DNA of 64,000 nucleotides from Bacillota bacterium (GCA_009784555.1 WRBO01000006.1:1-64000), one strand, 5' to 3'; shown: positions 45,432 through 54,134, numbered from the stretch's first letter. Notes: generated by a model not told the origin, from the sequence alone. Numbers and translations: made by a program.

Positions 45432-46640
45432 ATGGAAAAAGCAACTGTACGCGACTTAACGGACAATCTACGGGGGAAACGCGTATTGCTGCGCGCCGAC
45501 TTAAATGTACCTATGGGCCGCGGCGGGGAAATCTTGGACGAAACTCGCATCACTGCATCCCTCTACACAATTCGCTATCTTCTTGACCAGGGCGCGCGGT
45601 TAATCGTAACCTCCCACCTCGGTCGCCCAAAATCAAAATCCGACACACACCTGTCACTCAAACCCGTGTTCGACCGCCTCGGCACACACCTGCCGGGTGT
45701 CAAAATGAAATTCGTCACGGACACAATCGGCAAATCTGTCGACGCCGCGGTAAAATCACTTCGCAACGGCGAACTCCTCATGCTCGAAAATGTGCGGTTT
45801 TATAAAGAGGAAACTGCCAACGACCCCGCCCACGCAAAAAAATTGGCGGCTCTTGCCGACTACTTCGTCAACGATGCATTTGGTGCGGCCCACCGTGCCC
45901 ACGCATCGACCGAGGGCGTCGCCCACTACATCCCCTCCGTGTCGGGCTTCCTACTTGAAAAAGAAATCAAAATTCTGGGCGAACTAACCCGCGCCCCAAA
46001 ACGCCCGCTCACCGTAATAATGGGCGGCAAAAAGGTCAGTGACAAAATCGGCGTCCTCAACTCCCTCCTCGAAATTGCTGATAATATATTGATTGGCGGG
46101 GGGATGAGCTTCACTTTTACAAAGGCAAGAGGTGGAAAAATAGGGAACAGCATCCTCGACGAACCCTCTCTCGACTACTGCCTAAACGTTGGCCTCTTGG
46201 CCCGCGAACGGGGCGTCAATCTGGTTCTGCCAATTGACTCGGTCGTTGCCGATGCATTCTCAAACGATGCAAACACCCAAACGGTTCCCGCCGACGACAT
46301 CCCCGACGGGTGGGAGGGGCTCGACATCGGCCCCAAAACGATAGCCGAGTTCGGCAAATACCTGGCAAAGAGCGGCACCGTCATGTGGAACGGCCCCCTC
46401 GGCGTGTGCGAGTTTGAAAATTTCAGCCACGGTACACGGGGCGTGGCCCAGGCAATCGTGGAAACCGAAGCCGTCAGTATCATCGGCGGCGGCGACTCCG
46501 CCTCTGCAATCGTCAACATGGGACTGGCCCCGCGCTTCACCCACATATCAACGGGCGGCGGCGCAACGTTGGAATATCTGGAAGGAAAAAAATTACCCGG
46601 GGTCGAGGCTCTGCTTCCATCGGGCGCAAAAATAGTCTAG
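45432..46640 (+). CDS. pgk: Phosphoglycerate kinase
   Basis: 402 residues. RVLLRADLNVPM, TSHLGRPK, LLMLENVRFYKEE, MGGKKVSDKIGVL, TVMWNGPLGVCEFENF and IIGGGDSASAI are the standard PGK substrate and ATP-binding segments. It makes ATP from 1,3-bisphosphoglycerate. TTGGAC-18-TATTAT is followed by AAGGTTAT and the ATG, so the leader is very short. First gene of a glycolytic operon pgk-tpi-gpmI. Its last codons are the start of a 47-bp tandem duplication. Confidence 0.96.
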   Translation: MEKATVRDLTDNLRGKRVLLRADLNVPMGRGGEILDETRITASLYTIRYLLDQGARLIVTSHLGRPKSKSDTHLSLKPVFDRLGTHLPGVKMKFVTDTIGKSVDAAVKSLRNGELLMLENVRFYKEETANDPAHAKKLAALADYFVNDAFGAAHRAHASTEGVAHYIPSVSGFLLEKEIKILGELTRAPKRPLTVIMGGKKVSDKIGVLNSLLEIADNILIGGGMSFTFTKARGGKIGNSILDEPSLDYCLNVGLLARERGVNLVLPIDSVVADAFSNDANTQTVPADDIPDGWEGLDIGPKTIAEFGKYLAKSGTVMWNGPLGVCEFENFSHGTRGVAQAIVETEAVSIIGGGDSASAIVNMGLAPRFTHISTGGGATLEYLEGKKLPGVEALLPSGAKIV

Positions 46641-46725
46641 AGGAGATTAAGATATGAGAAGAACATTATTCGTAGCCAATAGTCTAGAGGAGATTAAGAT
46701 ATGAGAAGAACATTATTCGTAGCCA
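46632..46725 (+). repeat. 47-bp perfect tandem duplication across the pgk end and tpi start
   Basis: Positions 46632-46678 and 46679-46725 are identical copies of a unit beginning ATAGTCTAGAGGAG and ending CGTAGCCA. Each copy holds the pgk stop sequence, an AGGAG ribosome site, an ATG and eight codons of the tpi gene. Because 47 is not a multiple of three, the first copy's ATG opens a separate short ORF. Confidence 0.95.
46654..46704 (+). CDS. 16-codon upstream ORF created by the duplication
   Basis: The first copy's ATG (46654) runs MRRTLFVANSLEEIKI-stop. The TGA (46702-46704) overlaps the true start ATG (46701-46703) as ATGA, so ribosomes ending this ORF could restart on the tpi-like gene. 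It has the same AGGAG site as the real gene. It is a by-product of the duplication rather than a functional peptide. Confidence 0.55.
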   Translation: MRRTLFVANSLEEIKI

Positions 46726-47468
46726 GTTGGAAAGCAAACATGGGCAGCCAAGCCGACGTCCAAAAATTCTTCACGGAATTTCGACCCCTGGCGGCATCAT
46801 TCACGCACGAGGTCGTACTATGTCCCAGCTTCGTCTTCATCGACGTGGCATCACGTGCAATGCCCTCAACGGTGAAACTAGGGGCCCAAGACGTCAGTCA
46901 ATTTGGCGCGGGCCCGTATACCGGCGAAATCCACGCGGGGGTTCTTTCTAACTTCGGCGTCAAATACTGTATCGTCGGTCACGTCGAACGCCGAACTGCC
47001 GGCGAAACGGACGAAATGATAAACAAAAAGGTCAAAAACTGTATCGCCAACGGCATCACCCCAATCATCTGTGTGGGCGACACCCTCGCCGAATACCAAA
47101 ACAACATGACCCGCGTCGTAATCGAACGCCAAATGCGCGAGGCTCTCAACGGCGTCAAAGAATTCGACCGCGTCATCTTTGCCTACCAACCAATCTGGTC
47201 GATTGGAACGGGGCACTACACATCGGGCGAATACACCGACCTCATCATCGACTTCATGCGTAAACACATGCAAAAACTCACGGGCGTACCAATGGCTGGA
47301 AACATAACAATGTTATACGGTGGGGGAGTAACATTAAGCAACGCTCGCGAATATCTGGAAAGACCGGAAATCGACGGCATCATGTGGGGACTGGCAACAA
47401 CCAAGGCCGAGAACATCGCCGCATTCGTAAACGTCCCATTCACACGAAAAGGCATGGGTGCTAAATAA
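46701..47468 (+). CDS. Triose-phosphate isomerase paralogue with altered active site
   Basis: 255 residues, clearly TIM-fold: VASWKANMG, VGHVERR, LYGGGVTL. Two of the four catalytic residues differ: the usual NWK is SWK (Asn to Ser), and AYEPVW is AYQPIWSIGTG (catalytic Glu to Gln, codon CAA). Lys and His remain. It lies in the pgk-gpmI operon where tpiA is expected, yet the intact enzyme is encoded at 7296. It is probably inactive or greatly weakened, perhaps structural or regulatory. The start is duplicated together with its ribosome site. Confidence 0.9.
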   Translation: MRRTLFVASWKANMGSQADVQKFFTEFRPLAASFTHEVVLCPSFVFIDVASRAMPSTVKLGAQDVSQFGAGPYTGEIHAGVLSNFGVKYCIVGHVERRTAGETDEMINKKVKNCIANGITPIICVGDTLAEYQNNMTRVVIERQMREALNGVKEFDRVIFAYQPIWSIGTGHYTSGEYTDLIIDFMRKHMQKLTGVPMAGNITMLYGGGVTLSNAREYLERPEIDGIMWGLATTKAENIAAFVNVPFTRKGMGAK

Positions 47469-47495
47469 CCACGAACAACTAACCAAGAGGTGCAA

Positions 47496-49046
47496 ATGTT
47501 AAACAAAACTGTACTCTGTATTGTCGACGGTGTTGGGGTCGCCCCCAAAAACGACGGAAACGCCACCCGCTTCATGGCAAACTTTTGGAACATGTACGAC
47601 ACCCTGCCATCACTAAAATTAAGGGCCAGCGGGCACGAGGTCGGTCTCTCGGACGAACGGGACGCAGGCAACAGCGAGGTCGGCCACAACGCAATCGGCG
47701 CGGGACGTGTCATCAGGCAGGGGCTCTCGCTCCTAAACGACACCCTCAAATCGGGCGAGGCCTTTACAACCAAAACCTGGAACACCCTCATTAAAAATGC
47801 CCGCTCGACCAAGCTCAATATAATAACTCTACTCTCGGACGGACGGGTCCACAGCGACCTCGCCCACCTCTTCACGGTTCTTGAACAATGTGCGCGGGAG
47901 AGCATCATCGTCTCAATCCACGCCCTCGCCGACGGCCGCGACGTACCACCGCAGAGCATCCTTTCATTCATAAACAAAACTAACGAGTTCATCGCCGAAT
48001 GCGGCGTGGACGCAAAAATCGCAACCCTCGGCGGACGGGGCAGGGTTCTCATGGACAGGTACGAGAGCAACATTCCAACAATGAAACTCGGTGCCGAAAT
48101 GCTCACCGCAACGGCTGGTACACGCGTTGCTGACCTCGATGAACTGGAAATGGTAATAAAATCCGAATACGACCGCAACCCAACCATGACCGACGAATCC
48201 CTCCCGCCATACATCATCGACGTGGATGGGGCGGTAAAGAACGGGGACAGCATCCTCCTCCTAAACTACCGCGGCGACCGCGCAATCCAAATGTGCAAAA
48301 TGTTTGAAACTGGCGAATACATCCCAAACTCACTATATAAAAAATTCGACGACTGCTTCTTCGCGGGCGCACTCCAATACGATACCGAGGCCTCTCTTCC
48401 CGAAAACTTCCTTTGCCCGCCACCCGTCATAACCGACACCCTAACTGAACACCTCGTTGCAAACAATGTCCGCCAATTCGCAATCGCCGAAACGGTCAAA
48501 TTCGGACACGTCACCTACTTCTTCAACGGAAACCGAACCCTCCCATTCGATAAAAAACTGGAAACATGGATAGAGGTTCTCTCCGACACCGACCTCGGCA
48601 CGGCATTCAACAAACGCCCCGAAATGAAAGCCCGTGACATCACCGCCCGCGCAATCACCGCCATTAAATCGGACAAATTCGACTTTATCCGACTAAATCT
48701 GGCAAACCCCGACATGGTCGGCCATACCGCCGACATCGACGCAACTATCGCGGCCTGCTTGGTCGTGGACGAATGTGTAAAACAACTTGCCGACGCCTGC
48801 CGTGCGGCGGGCGCAAACTTAATACTTACATCCGACCACGGCAACGCCGAGGAAATGGTGGAACGCGACAAACCAAAATCATCGCACACCAACCGCCCCG
48901 TCCCCCTAATCCTCGTAACTCCAAACGGCTACGAATTACAACGGGGCGACTTCGGCCTCACCAACATCGCCGCCACGATATGCGAACTCTTGGGCGTACC
49001 CATCCCAACTCACTTCAACCAATCAATGCTAAAACAACCAAAATAA
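47496..49046 (+). CDS. gpmI: 2,3-bisphosphoglycerate-independent phosphoglycerate mutase
   Basis: 516 residues from ATG 47496, with AAGAGG five bases upstream; the ORF-track GTG start at 47490 is less likely. Metal-binding DGVGVAP, the catalytic Ser motif DAGNSEVGHNAIGAGR, HALADGRDVPP, NYRGDRAIQM, NLANPDMVGHTAD and TSDHGNAEEM are all present. It converts 3- to 2-phosphoglycerate. Last gene of the pgk operon, convergent with the EamA transporter gene and 3 bp from its end. Confidence 0.96.
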   Translation: MLNKTVLCIVDGVGVAPKNDGNATRFMANFWNMYDTLPSLKLRASGHEVGLSDERDAGNSEVGHNAIGAGRVIRQGLSLLNDTLKSGEAFTTKTWNTLIKNARSTKLNIITLLSDGRVHSDLAHLFTVLEQCARESIIVSIHALADGRDVPPQSILSFINKTNEFIAECGVDAKIATLGGRGRVLMDRYESNIPTMKLGAEMLTATAGTRVADLDELEMVIKSEYDRNPTMTDESLPPYIIDVDGAVKNGDSILLLNYRGDRAIQMCKMFETGEYIPNSLYKKFDDCFFAGALQYDTEASLPENFLCPPPVITDTLTEHLVANNVRQFAIAETVKFGHVTYFFNGNRTLPFDKKLETWIEVLSDTDLGTAFNKRPEMKARDITARAITAIKSDKFDFIRLNLANPDMVGHTADIDATIAACLVVDECVKQLADACRAAGANLILTSDHGNAEEMVERDKPKSSHTNRPVPLILVTPNGYELQRGDFGLTNIAATICELLGVPIPTHFNQSMLKQPK

Positions 49047-49049
49047 ACC

Positions 49050-49934
49050 CTACGCACTCAACAGGGTTAACGTAACCGTCGCGGCCAACAACCCGACAAT
49101 CAAAACATAACTATACCACCGCAAACGCTCACGCATAACAATCGCGCTGTAAATTATCACAATCGGCATGTACGCATAAACAATCGCCATCAACACACCG
49201 ACATTCATCCCAACGGTCAACGTCACCCATAACGTCGACATCAACGCAATCAACGCCCCAATCGAGATATGAATACGGTCACGCAACACGGAAACAAACG
49301 TCGCCATCGTGCGGCGTTTATATAAACATCCAATAATCATAAAAACCATCAACAAAACGATAATGTACCGTATCCCGGTAAAGGTAATGGCGTTAACACC
49401 AAACCCCGAAATATGCCGAACCATCAAATTGGCCCCGACGGAAAATATCCCCCAACACAACAAAAAGGCCAATCCCCGCGTATAATCCTCCCGCCTCTCC
49501 CGTTGCTCATGTCGCCCCTGAAAATACGCCAACGCAACGCAAAAGCCAAAAATCGTTCCCACCAACACAATTTCCCAAACACCCAAATCGTCACCAAAGA
49601 TTGCCCACGACAACGCGGTCGCCGCAACAATCTTAATCAACGACAACGGCTGTGACAACGACAACCGCAAATTCCGCATCAACAAAACCCAAAAAGCCAA
49701 CGCAGCGATGTTGAACAACGCAAGCACCGAAACCCACCCAACGAATCCCCACGTCACATTTGCAAACTGGTCATCCATCCACGCAAAACTAATACCCCAT
49801 ATCGCAACCGTCACAACCAACGCCCAAAAAGACGTACCCAGCAACGACACAAACGGCCCTTTACTATTTTTCTTCCACAACACCGCTTCAACGGCCATCG
49901 CCAAAATCAACGGAACAATCAACAAAAAAAACAT
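49050..49934 (-). CDS. EamA/DMT-superfamily transporter
   Basis: 294 residues with about ten hydrophobic segments and two internal EamA-like halves, as in drug/metabolite exporters; a cytoplasmic loop YFQGRHEQRERREDYTRG separates them. The substrate is unknown. TATAAT lies six bases before the ATG in an all-T spacer, so it is probably leaderless. Confidence 0.8.
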   Translation of the reverse strand: MFFLLIVPLILAMAVEAVLWKKNSKGPFVSLLGTSFWALVVTVAIWGISFAWMDDQFANVTWGFVGWVSVLALFNIAALAFWVLLMRNLRLSLSQPLSLIKIVAATALSWAIFGDDLGVWEIVLVGTIFGFCVALAYFQGRHEQRERREDYTRGLAFLLCWGIFSVGANLMVRHISGFGVNAITFTGIRYIIVLLMVFMIIGCLYKRRTMATFVSVLRDRIHISIGALIALMSTLWVTLTVGMNVGVLMAIVYAYMPIVIIYSAIVMRERLRWYSYVLIVGLLAATVTLTLLSA

Positions 49935-50018
49935 AAAAAATTATATCACAAAAAATGTCAGCAACCCCCTACACAAATAAAATCCCCATGCTACCATAGA
50001 GGTACAAGGGGAGGATAT

Positions 50019-50024
50019 TATAAT
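50019..50024 (+). promoter_or_regulatory. Isolated TATAAT at the head of the structured intergenic region
   Basis: TATAAT with no convincing -35 at 17 bp. It could start an RNA of ~430 nt running to the terminator at 50421-50465. No ORF with normal composition follows. Confidence 0.3.
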
Positions 50025-50093
50025 GGTCGGGATACATACACACACGGGCCGACGAGGGAACAACAACTTTTCGCATGTTACAGTAATGTGGGA

Positions 50094-50241
50094 GGGACAA
50101 AACATATGGAGCAAATAATTTTCGCAGGGCCGAGGACCAGAAAAAGTGGCCTGTCCCCAAAGGTATTTTTACCGTATGTCCTTGACGGCCCTTTTTCCTC
50201 CACAGGCCAAGAAAATTCATTTGTCCACTATGTTTTGTCCC
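50094..50241. ncRNA. Candidate structured RNA: 148-nt long imperfect hairpin
   Basis: GGGACAAAACATA (50094-50106) pairs perfectly with TATGTTTTGTCCC (50229-50241). The helix continues inward (GGA, GCAAAT, AATTTTC against GAAAATT, CATTTGTCC), then through CAGGGCCGAGGAC against GTCCTTGACGGCCCT with a one-sided ~18-base bulge, to a terminal GGTATTTTTACC hairpin. It is the shape expected of 6S-like regulatory RNA, or of a small palindromic mobile element. No 6S, SRP, tmRNA or RNase P signature was recognised, and the strand is uncertain. Confidence 0.45.
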
Positions 50242-50261
50242 TGCGTTCGGAATACCGAAAA

Positions 50262-50299
50262 CCCCCCCCAACAAAAAAACAAAAAGTAAAACCCCCCCC
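50262..50299 (+). repeat. Two C8 tracts 30 bp apart
   Basis: AAAACCCCCCCCA occurs at 50258-50270 and 50288-50300, flanking an A-rich stretch, followed by GGCCTTCGGCTTCGGGCC, a short hairpin. Homopolymer tracts of this length are rare in the window and could be slippage-prone. Confidence 0.6.
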
Positions 50300-50420
50300 A
50301 GGCCTTCGGCTTCGGGCCAAACTGCTGGGACGGAACGGGCGGCGGCCACGTCGACGCTGGCGAACTGGGCATGATGGCCGTCATACATGCAACTACGAGA
50401 GGAGGGCAGCATAGACGTAT

Positions 50421-50465
50421 AAAAAATGCGTGCCTAGCACGCGTTACACGCGTACCGCATTTTTT
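50421..50465. terminator. Strong bidirectional terminator-like stem
   Basis: AAAAAATGCG (50421-50430) pairs with CGCATTTTTT (50456-50465); inside, GCGTGC-CTA-GCACGC and ACGCG-TTA-CACGCGT can form alternative hairpins. It would end transcripts from either side of the unexplained region. Confidence 0.65.
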
Positions 50466-50481
50466 GGACATTAAGGTATCC

Positions 50482-50514
50482 AAAAAATCACACGGAAATA
50501 TCTGCGATATTTCC
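50482..50514 (-). terminator. Terminator of the amino-acid ABC / GTPase operon
   Basis: Minus-strand GGAAATATC-GCA-GATATTTCC (9 bp, 3-base loop; 50494-50514), followed after eight bases by a run of U. It lies 23 bp after the stop of the 50537 gene. Confidence 0.6.
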
Positions 50515-50536
50515 TCGGTCTTAAAAAACAGACAAG

Positions 50537-51880
50537 CTACTTCTTCCCCAACTTCATCTTCTTAACAAACTCATCCAAAATCATGTCCAAATCGGGCTTG
50601 CCAATCTCCTGCAAATCATACCCAATCTTCACACACGGCTTGTTAATCTTCATCAATCGTTGCAAGTCAATCGGCGTGGCAATCGCAACAACATCACAAT
50701 CAACCTTGTTAATCGTCGCCGCCAAATCCTTCATCTGTTGCGCCCCATATCCCATCGCTGGCAAGATATTCCCAATCCCTGGATACGTGTCAAAGGTCTC
50801 CTTCAACTTCCCAACCAAAAACGGACGCGGGTCAACCAACTCGGCCGCCCCAAAACGCTTTGCCGCAACAACACCCGCTCCAATTTTCATCTCACCGTGC
50901 GTCAACGTCGGGCCATCCTCAATAACTAACACCTTCTTGCCCTTAATCAATTCTGGCTTATCAACGGACAGGGTAGACGCCGCATCAATCACAACCGCAT
51001 TCGGATTGACCTTGGCAATGTTATTACGTACCGCTTGAATGTTATCGAAATCGGCACTATCCATCTTGTTAATCACAACGGCATCGGCCACACGCAATGT
51101 AACCTCACCGGGATAATAACTCAATTCATGACCTGGCCTGTGCGGGTCAACAACGGTAACCATCAAATCGGGGGTATAAAACGAAAAGTCATTATTGCCC
51201 CCATCCCAAAGAACAATATCACAACCATCTGGGTCACTCTCGGCGGCACGCAAAATCGCCTCATAATCCACCCCCGCATAAATCACATTCCCGCGCACAA
51301 CATGCGGCTCATACTCCTCCATCTCTTCAATGGTACAATCATGCTTCTTCAAATCCGCAATCGTCGCAAATCGCTGTACCTTCTGCGCCTCCAAATCGCC
51401 ATAAGGCATCGGGTGACGCACGGCAACAACCTTCAACCCCTTCTGCATCAACTTCTCAATAATCGCACGACTGGTCTGACTCTTCCCGCATCCCGTTCTA
51501 ATCGCACCGACCGCAATCACTGGCTTTGTACTTTTAATGGATGTCGCACCATGACCCAACAGCATAAAGTCCGCTCCCGCCGCATTGACCTTCGCACCCA
51601 TTCCCATCACGTATTGATACGTAACGTCACTATACGAAAAGACACATATGTCAACCTTGTACTTCTTGATTAATGTCTCCAACTCCGACTCGGCATAAAT
51701 CGGAATACCATTTGGATACTGGGCTCCCGCCAATGACGCTGGATACTTACGCCCATCAATATCTGGAATCTGCGCGGCGGTAAACGCCACAACCTCAAAC
51801 AACTCATTGTTGCGGTAATACGTATTAAAATTATGAAAATCCCTTCCCGCCGCTCCGATGATAATTACCTTCTTCTTCAT
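50537..51880 (-). CDS. Cyclic 2,3-diphosphoglycerate synthetase-like P-loop protein
   Basis: 447 residues. The N-terminal Rossmann-like part (VIIIGAAGRDFHNFNTYYR) is followed by a P-loop GAIRTGCGKSQTSRAI, then RHPMPYGDL, WDGGNNDF, VVDPHRPGHE and an INKMDSADF G4-like motif. This is the family annotated as cyclic 2,3-diphosphoglycerate synthetase in clostridia, where the real reaction is unproven. It is the last gene of the amino-acid ABC operon, 28 bp after the ATPase, with its own AAGGAG site. Co-transcription under the arginine-type leader suggests a role in arginine or nitrogen metabolism. Confidence 0.8.
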   Translation of the reverse strand: MKKKVIIIGAAGRDFHNFNTYYRNNELFEVVAFTAAQIPDIDGRKYPASLAGAQYPNGIPIYAESELETLIKKYKVDICVFSYSDVTYQYVMGMGAKVNAAGADFMLLGHGATSIKSTKPVIAVGAIRTGCGKSQTSRAIIEKLMQKGLKVVAVRHPMPYGDLEAQKVQRFATIADLKKHDCTIEEMEEYEPHVVRGNVIYAGVDYEAILRAAESDPDGCDIVLWDGGNNDFSFYTPDLMVTVVDPHRPGHELSYYPGEVTLRVADAVVINKMDSADFDNIQAVRNNIAKVNPNAVVIDAASTLSVDKPELIKGKKVLVIEDGPTLTHGEMKIGAGVVAAKRFGAAELVDPRPFLVGKLKETFDTYPGIGNILPAMGYGAQQMKDLAATINKVDCDVVAIATPIDLQRLMKINKPCVKIGYDLQEIGKPDLDMILDEFVKKMKLGKK

Positions 51881-51908
51881 TTTTGTTTCTCCTTTTTAAT
51901 TTTTTATT

Positions 51909-52631
51909 TCAATCCAATATTTTGGACAAAAATTCCTTCAACCTATCACACTGTGGATTATTGAATATCTGGTCTGGCGTTCCTGACTCGGCGATTTTCC
52001 CCTCATCAACATAGATAATCTTGCTCGCAATATTTTTCGCAAACTTCATCTCGTGCGTAACAATCACCATGGTCATCCCCGATTGGGCCAACTCGCGGAT
52101 AACATCCAAAACCTCTTTAACCATTTCGGGGTCTAATGCCGATGTCGGTTCATCAAACAACATTATCTTTGGGTCGGTCATCAAGGCACGGACAATCGCC
52201 ACACGTTGCTTTTGTCCGCCGCTCAAACTGCTTGGACTCGCTTTAACTTTGTCGCCCAACCCAAAGCGACAGAGCAGGGCAATCGCCTTCTCCTCAATCG
52301 CCGCCTTTGGTATTCTGCGGTTGTTCAATCGCTTTGCAATGGTTACGTTCTTCAACACATTCATATTGGGGAACAGGTTGAAATTCTGAAACACAAACCC
52401 AATCTGCTGGCGCTTCTTGTTGATGTTGCCAATACCCAACGCCTCACCATCGAATATTACTTCACCGCTCGTGGGAATTTCCAAATGGTTCATGGCACGC
52501 AACAACGTCGACTTACCCGAACCGCTCGCCCCGATGATTGCTATAACTTCGCCGGCATTAACATCCAGGCTAACGGAATTCAAAACGGTCACTCCGCCAA
52601 ACACTTTTGTCAGATTCTTAATTTGGAACAA
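51909..52631 (-). CDS. Polar amino acid ABC transporter ATPase
   Basis: 240 residues from a TTG at 52631, chosen because AAAGGAGGG lies at proper distance and the protein then begins MFQIKNLTKVFGG; the ORF-track start adds residues inside the permease gene. Walker A is GASGSGKST, the signature is LSGGQKQRVAIVRAL and Walker B is IMLFDEPTSALDPE, of the GlnQ/ArtP/HisP class. It overlaps the permease end by 14 bp. It powers uptake of a polar amino acid, arginine by inference from the leader peptide. Confidence 0.92.
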   Translation of the reverse strand: MFQIKNLTKVFGGVTVLNSVSLDVNAGEVIAIIGASGSGKSTLLRAMNHLEIPTSGEVIFDGEALGIGNINKKRQQIGFVFQNFNLFPNMNVLKNVTIAKRLNNRRIPKAAIEEKAIALLCRFGLGDKVKASPSSLSGGQKQRVAIVRALMTDPKIMLFDEPTSALDPEMVKEVLDVIRELAQSGMTMVIVTHEMKFAKNIASKIIYVDEGKIAESGTPDQIFNNPQCDRLKEFLSKILD

Positions 52632-53307
52632 TTTTGAAAACCCTCCTTTCAATAACCTTAATGGCAACCGTCAACAAATAGACAACAGTCAAATAAATAA
52701 ACGCCAACAACATGTACGGAACAATCACATCAAACGTACGTGCGACAATTAATTGCATCCCGCGCGTAATATCAATCACGGTTATAAACCCAACAACCGA
52801 CGTTGCCTTTATCAATGAAATCATCTCATTGCCTAACGCTGGCACCGCATTCTTATATGCTTGCGGTAACACAACCTTACGCATGGTGGTAACGTTTGAT
52901 AATCCCAATGCACGCCCCGCCTCAAACTGTCCCTTGTCAATACCTTGAATTGCACCGCGTAATATCTCTGCTGAATGGGCACCGCTGTTCAAACCGAATA
53001 CGATAACCGCGACCGTCAACGCTGGAATTCCTGCGGGGCCCAAAAATACAAAGAACAATAACAACAGCTGCACAACAATAGGCGTACCGCGCAAAACCAA
53101 AATATAAACCCAAGCCAACGACTTTGCCACTTTCGACACAATACCGTTGTTTGGATTGGTCTTGATTACCGCAATAACCGTCCCCAAAACCAATCCAATG
53201 GCAAACCCGGCAAAGGCAATGATAAAGGTATTCTGCAACGCATTCCACAAAAACTCCGTGTTGTCGACCAACGTAACCCACGCACGGGACCAAAAATTCT
53301 CCCACAT
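52618..53307 (-). CDS. Polar amino acid ABC transporter permease (HisM/ArtM-like)
   Basis: 229 residues, about five hydrophobic segments, with the permease docking loop FEAGRALGLSNVTTMRKVVLPQA and the TFIIAFAGFAIGLVLG opening of the polar amino acid family. A single permease gene suggests a homodimer. TAGGAG precedes the ATG. It follows the binding-protein gene by 11 bp. Confidence 0.92.
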   Translation of the reverse strand: MWENFWSRAWVTLVDNTEFLWNALQNTFIIAFAGFAIGLVLGTVIAVIKTNPNNGIVSKVAKSLAWVYILVLRGTPIVVQLLLLFFVFLGPAGIPALTVAVIVFGLNSGAHSAEILRGAIQGIDKGQFEAGRALGLSNVTTMRKVVLPQAYKNAVPALGNEMISLIKATSVVGFITVIDITRGMQLIVARTFDVIVPYMLLAFIYLTVVYLLTVAIKVIERRVFKIVPN

Positions 53308-53318
53308 ACTTCTAACTC

Positions 53319-54134
53319 CTACAAACTTATCCCGTGATTTGCAAAGATATCTGCTAATTCACCATTCAACATCATCGTCGACAAAACACGATTAACCTGC
53401 CACAACAACTCTGTGTTTCCTTGGCGCACCGCCGCACCATATTGTTCATCGGTCAGGGCAACGTTAACAACCTGCAAATTCGGATTGTTCGCAACCAACC
53501 CATGTGACGCAACTGCACCCTGGATGGAATAATCAATAATGCCATTCTGTATCGCCGTCATCATCGTGATGTTGTCCGTAAAGACCTGTACATTTGATGC
53601 CCCCGTCAATGCAATTGCATGGTCGTATCCCGTTTGACCTGCCACCGCACCAATACGCTGTCCCGCCATAGCCGCACGAATCTGGTCTGCGTTCATCCCG
53701 TCCAAACGATTATTGTTCACATGTGTAATCAACACCTGTCCGCTGTTAAAATATGGAATTGTAAAATCCGCACCCGCACGACGCGCCTCGGTAATTGTCA
53801 TCCCGCTCAACACTATGTCCGATTGACCGGTATGCAGCGACAGCAACACACCTGCAAAGTCCATATTCTGAACAACTAACTCCAGCCCCAATGCATCCGC
53901 AATGGCGGCGGCGATGTCAATGTCGATTCCAACATACTCACCCGCATCGTTTATGCTCTGAAAAGGCGGAAAGTCGGCACTCGTCGCCAAAATCAATTGC
54001 CCCGCATTAACCAATCCCCATGGATTATCATCGTCATCACTGCTACTCCCGCCGCAACCAACCAAAAACAGGGGAGTAACCAACATAATCATCACGGCAC
54101 ACACCCCAAACATAATTTTCTTAAAATTTTTCAT
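53319..54134 (-). CDS. Polar amino acid ABC transporter binding lipoprotein
   Basis: 271 residues. Signal peptide with lipobox LVGC, an acidic Ser/Asp linker, then an SBP_bac_3 domain: LILATSADFPPFQSINDAGEYVGIDIDIAAAIADALGLEL, SGMTITEARRAGADFTIPYF, GAVAGQTGYDHA. The family binds Arg, Lys, His, Gln or similar; the exact ligand cannot be read from the sequence. AGGAG lies ahead of the ATG. First structural gene of the operon, 60 bp downstream of the leader's terminator. Confidence 0.92.
   Translation of the reverse strand: MKNFKKIMFGVCAVMIMLVTPLFLVGCGGSSSDDDDNPWGLVNAGQLILATSADFPPFQSINDAGEYVGIDIDIAAAIADALGLELVVQNMDFAGVLLSLHTGQSDIVLSGMTITEARRAGADFTIPYFNSGQVLITHVNNNRLDGMNADQIRAAMAGQRIGAVAGQTGYDHAIALTGASNVQVFTDNITMMTAIQNGIIDYSIQGAVASHGLVANNPNLQVVNVALTDEQYGAAVRQGNTELLWQVNRVLSTMMLNGELADIFANHGISL

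Noticed and set aside
47216-48253. 345-residue minus-strand ORF
   Set aside because: It lies antisense to the tpi-like and gpmI genes, both confidently identified; no family motif in the translation.
50031-50470. tmRNA, RNase P RNA or SRP RNA
   Set aside because: Looked for the RNase P GAGGAAAGTCC and ACAGA elements, a tmRNA tRNA-like end with CCA, and the SRP GGAAGCAGC tip on both strands; none was found.
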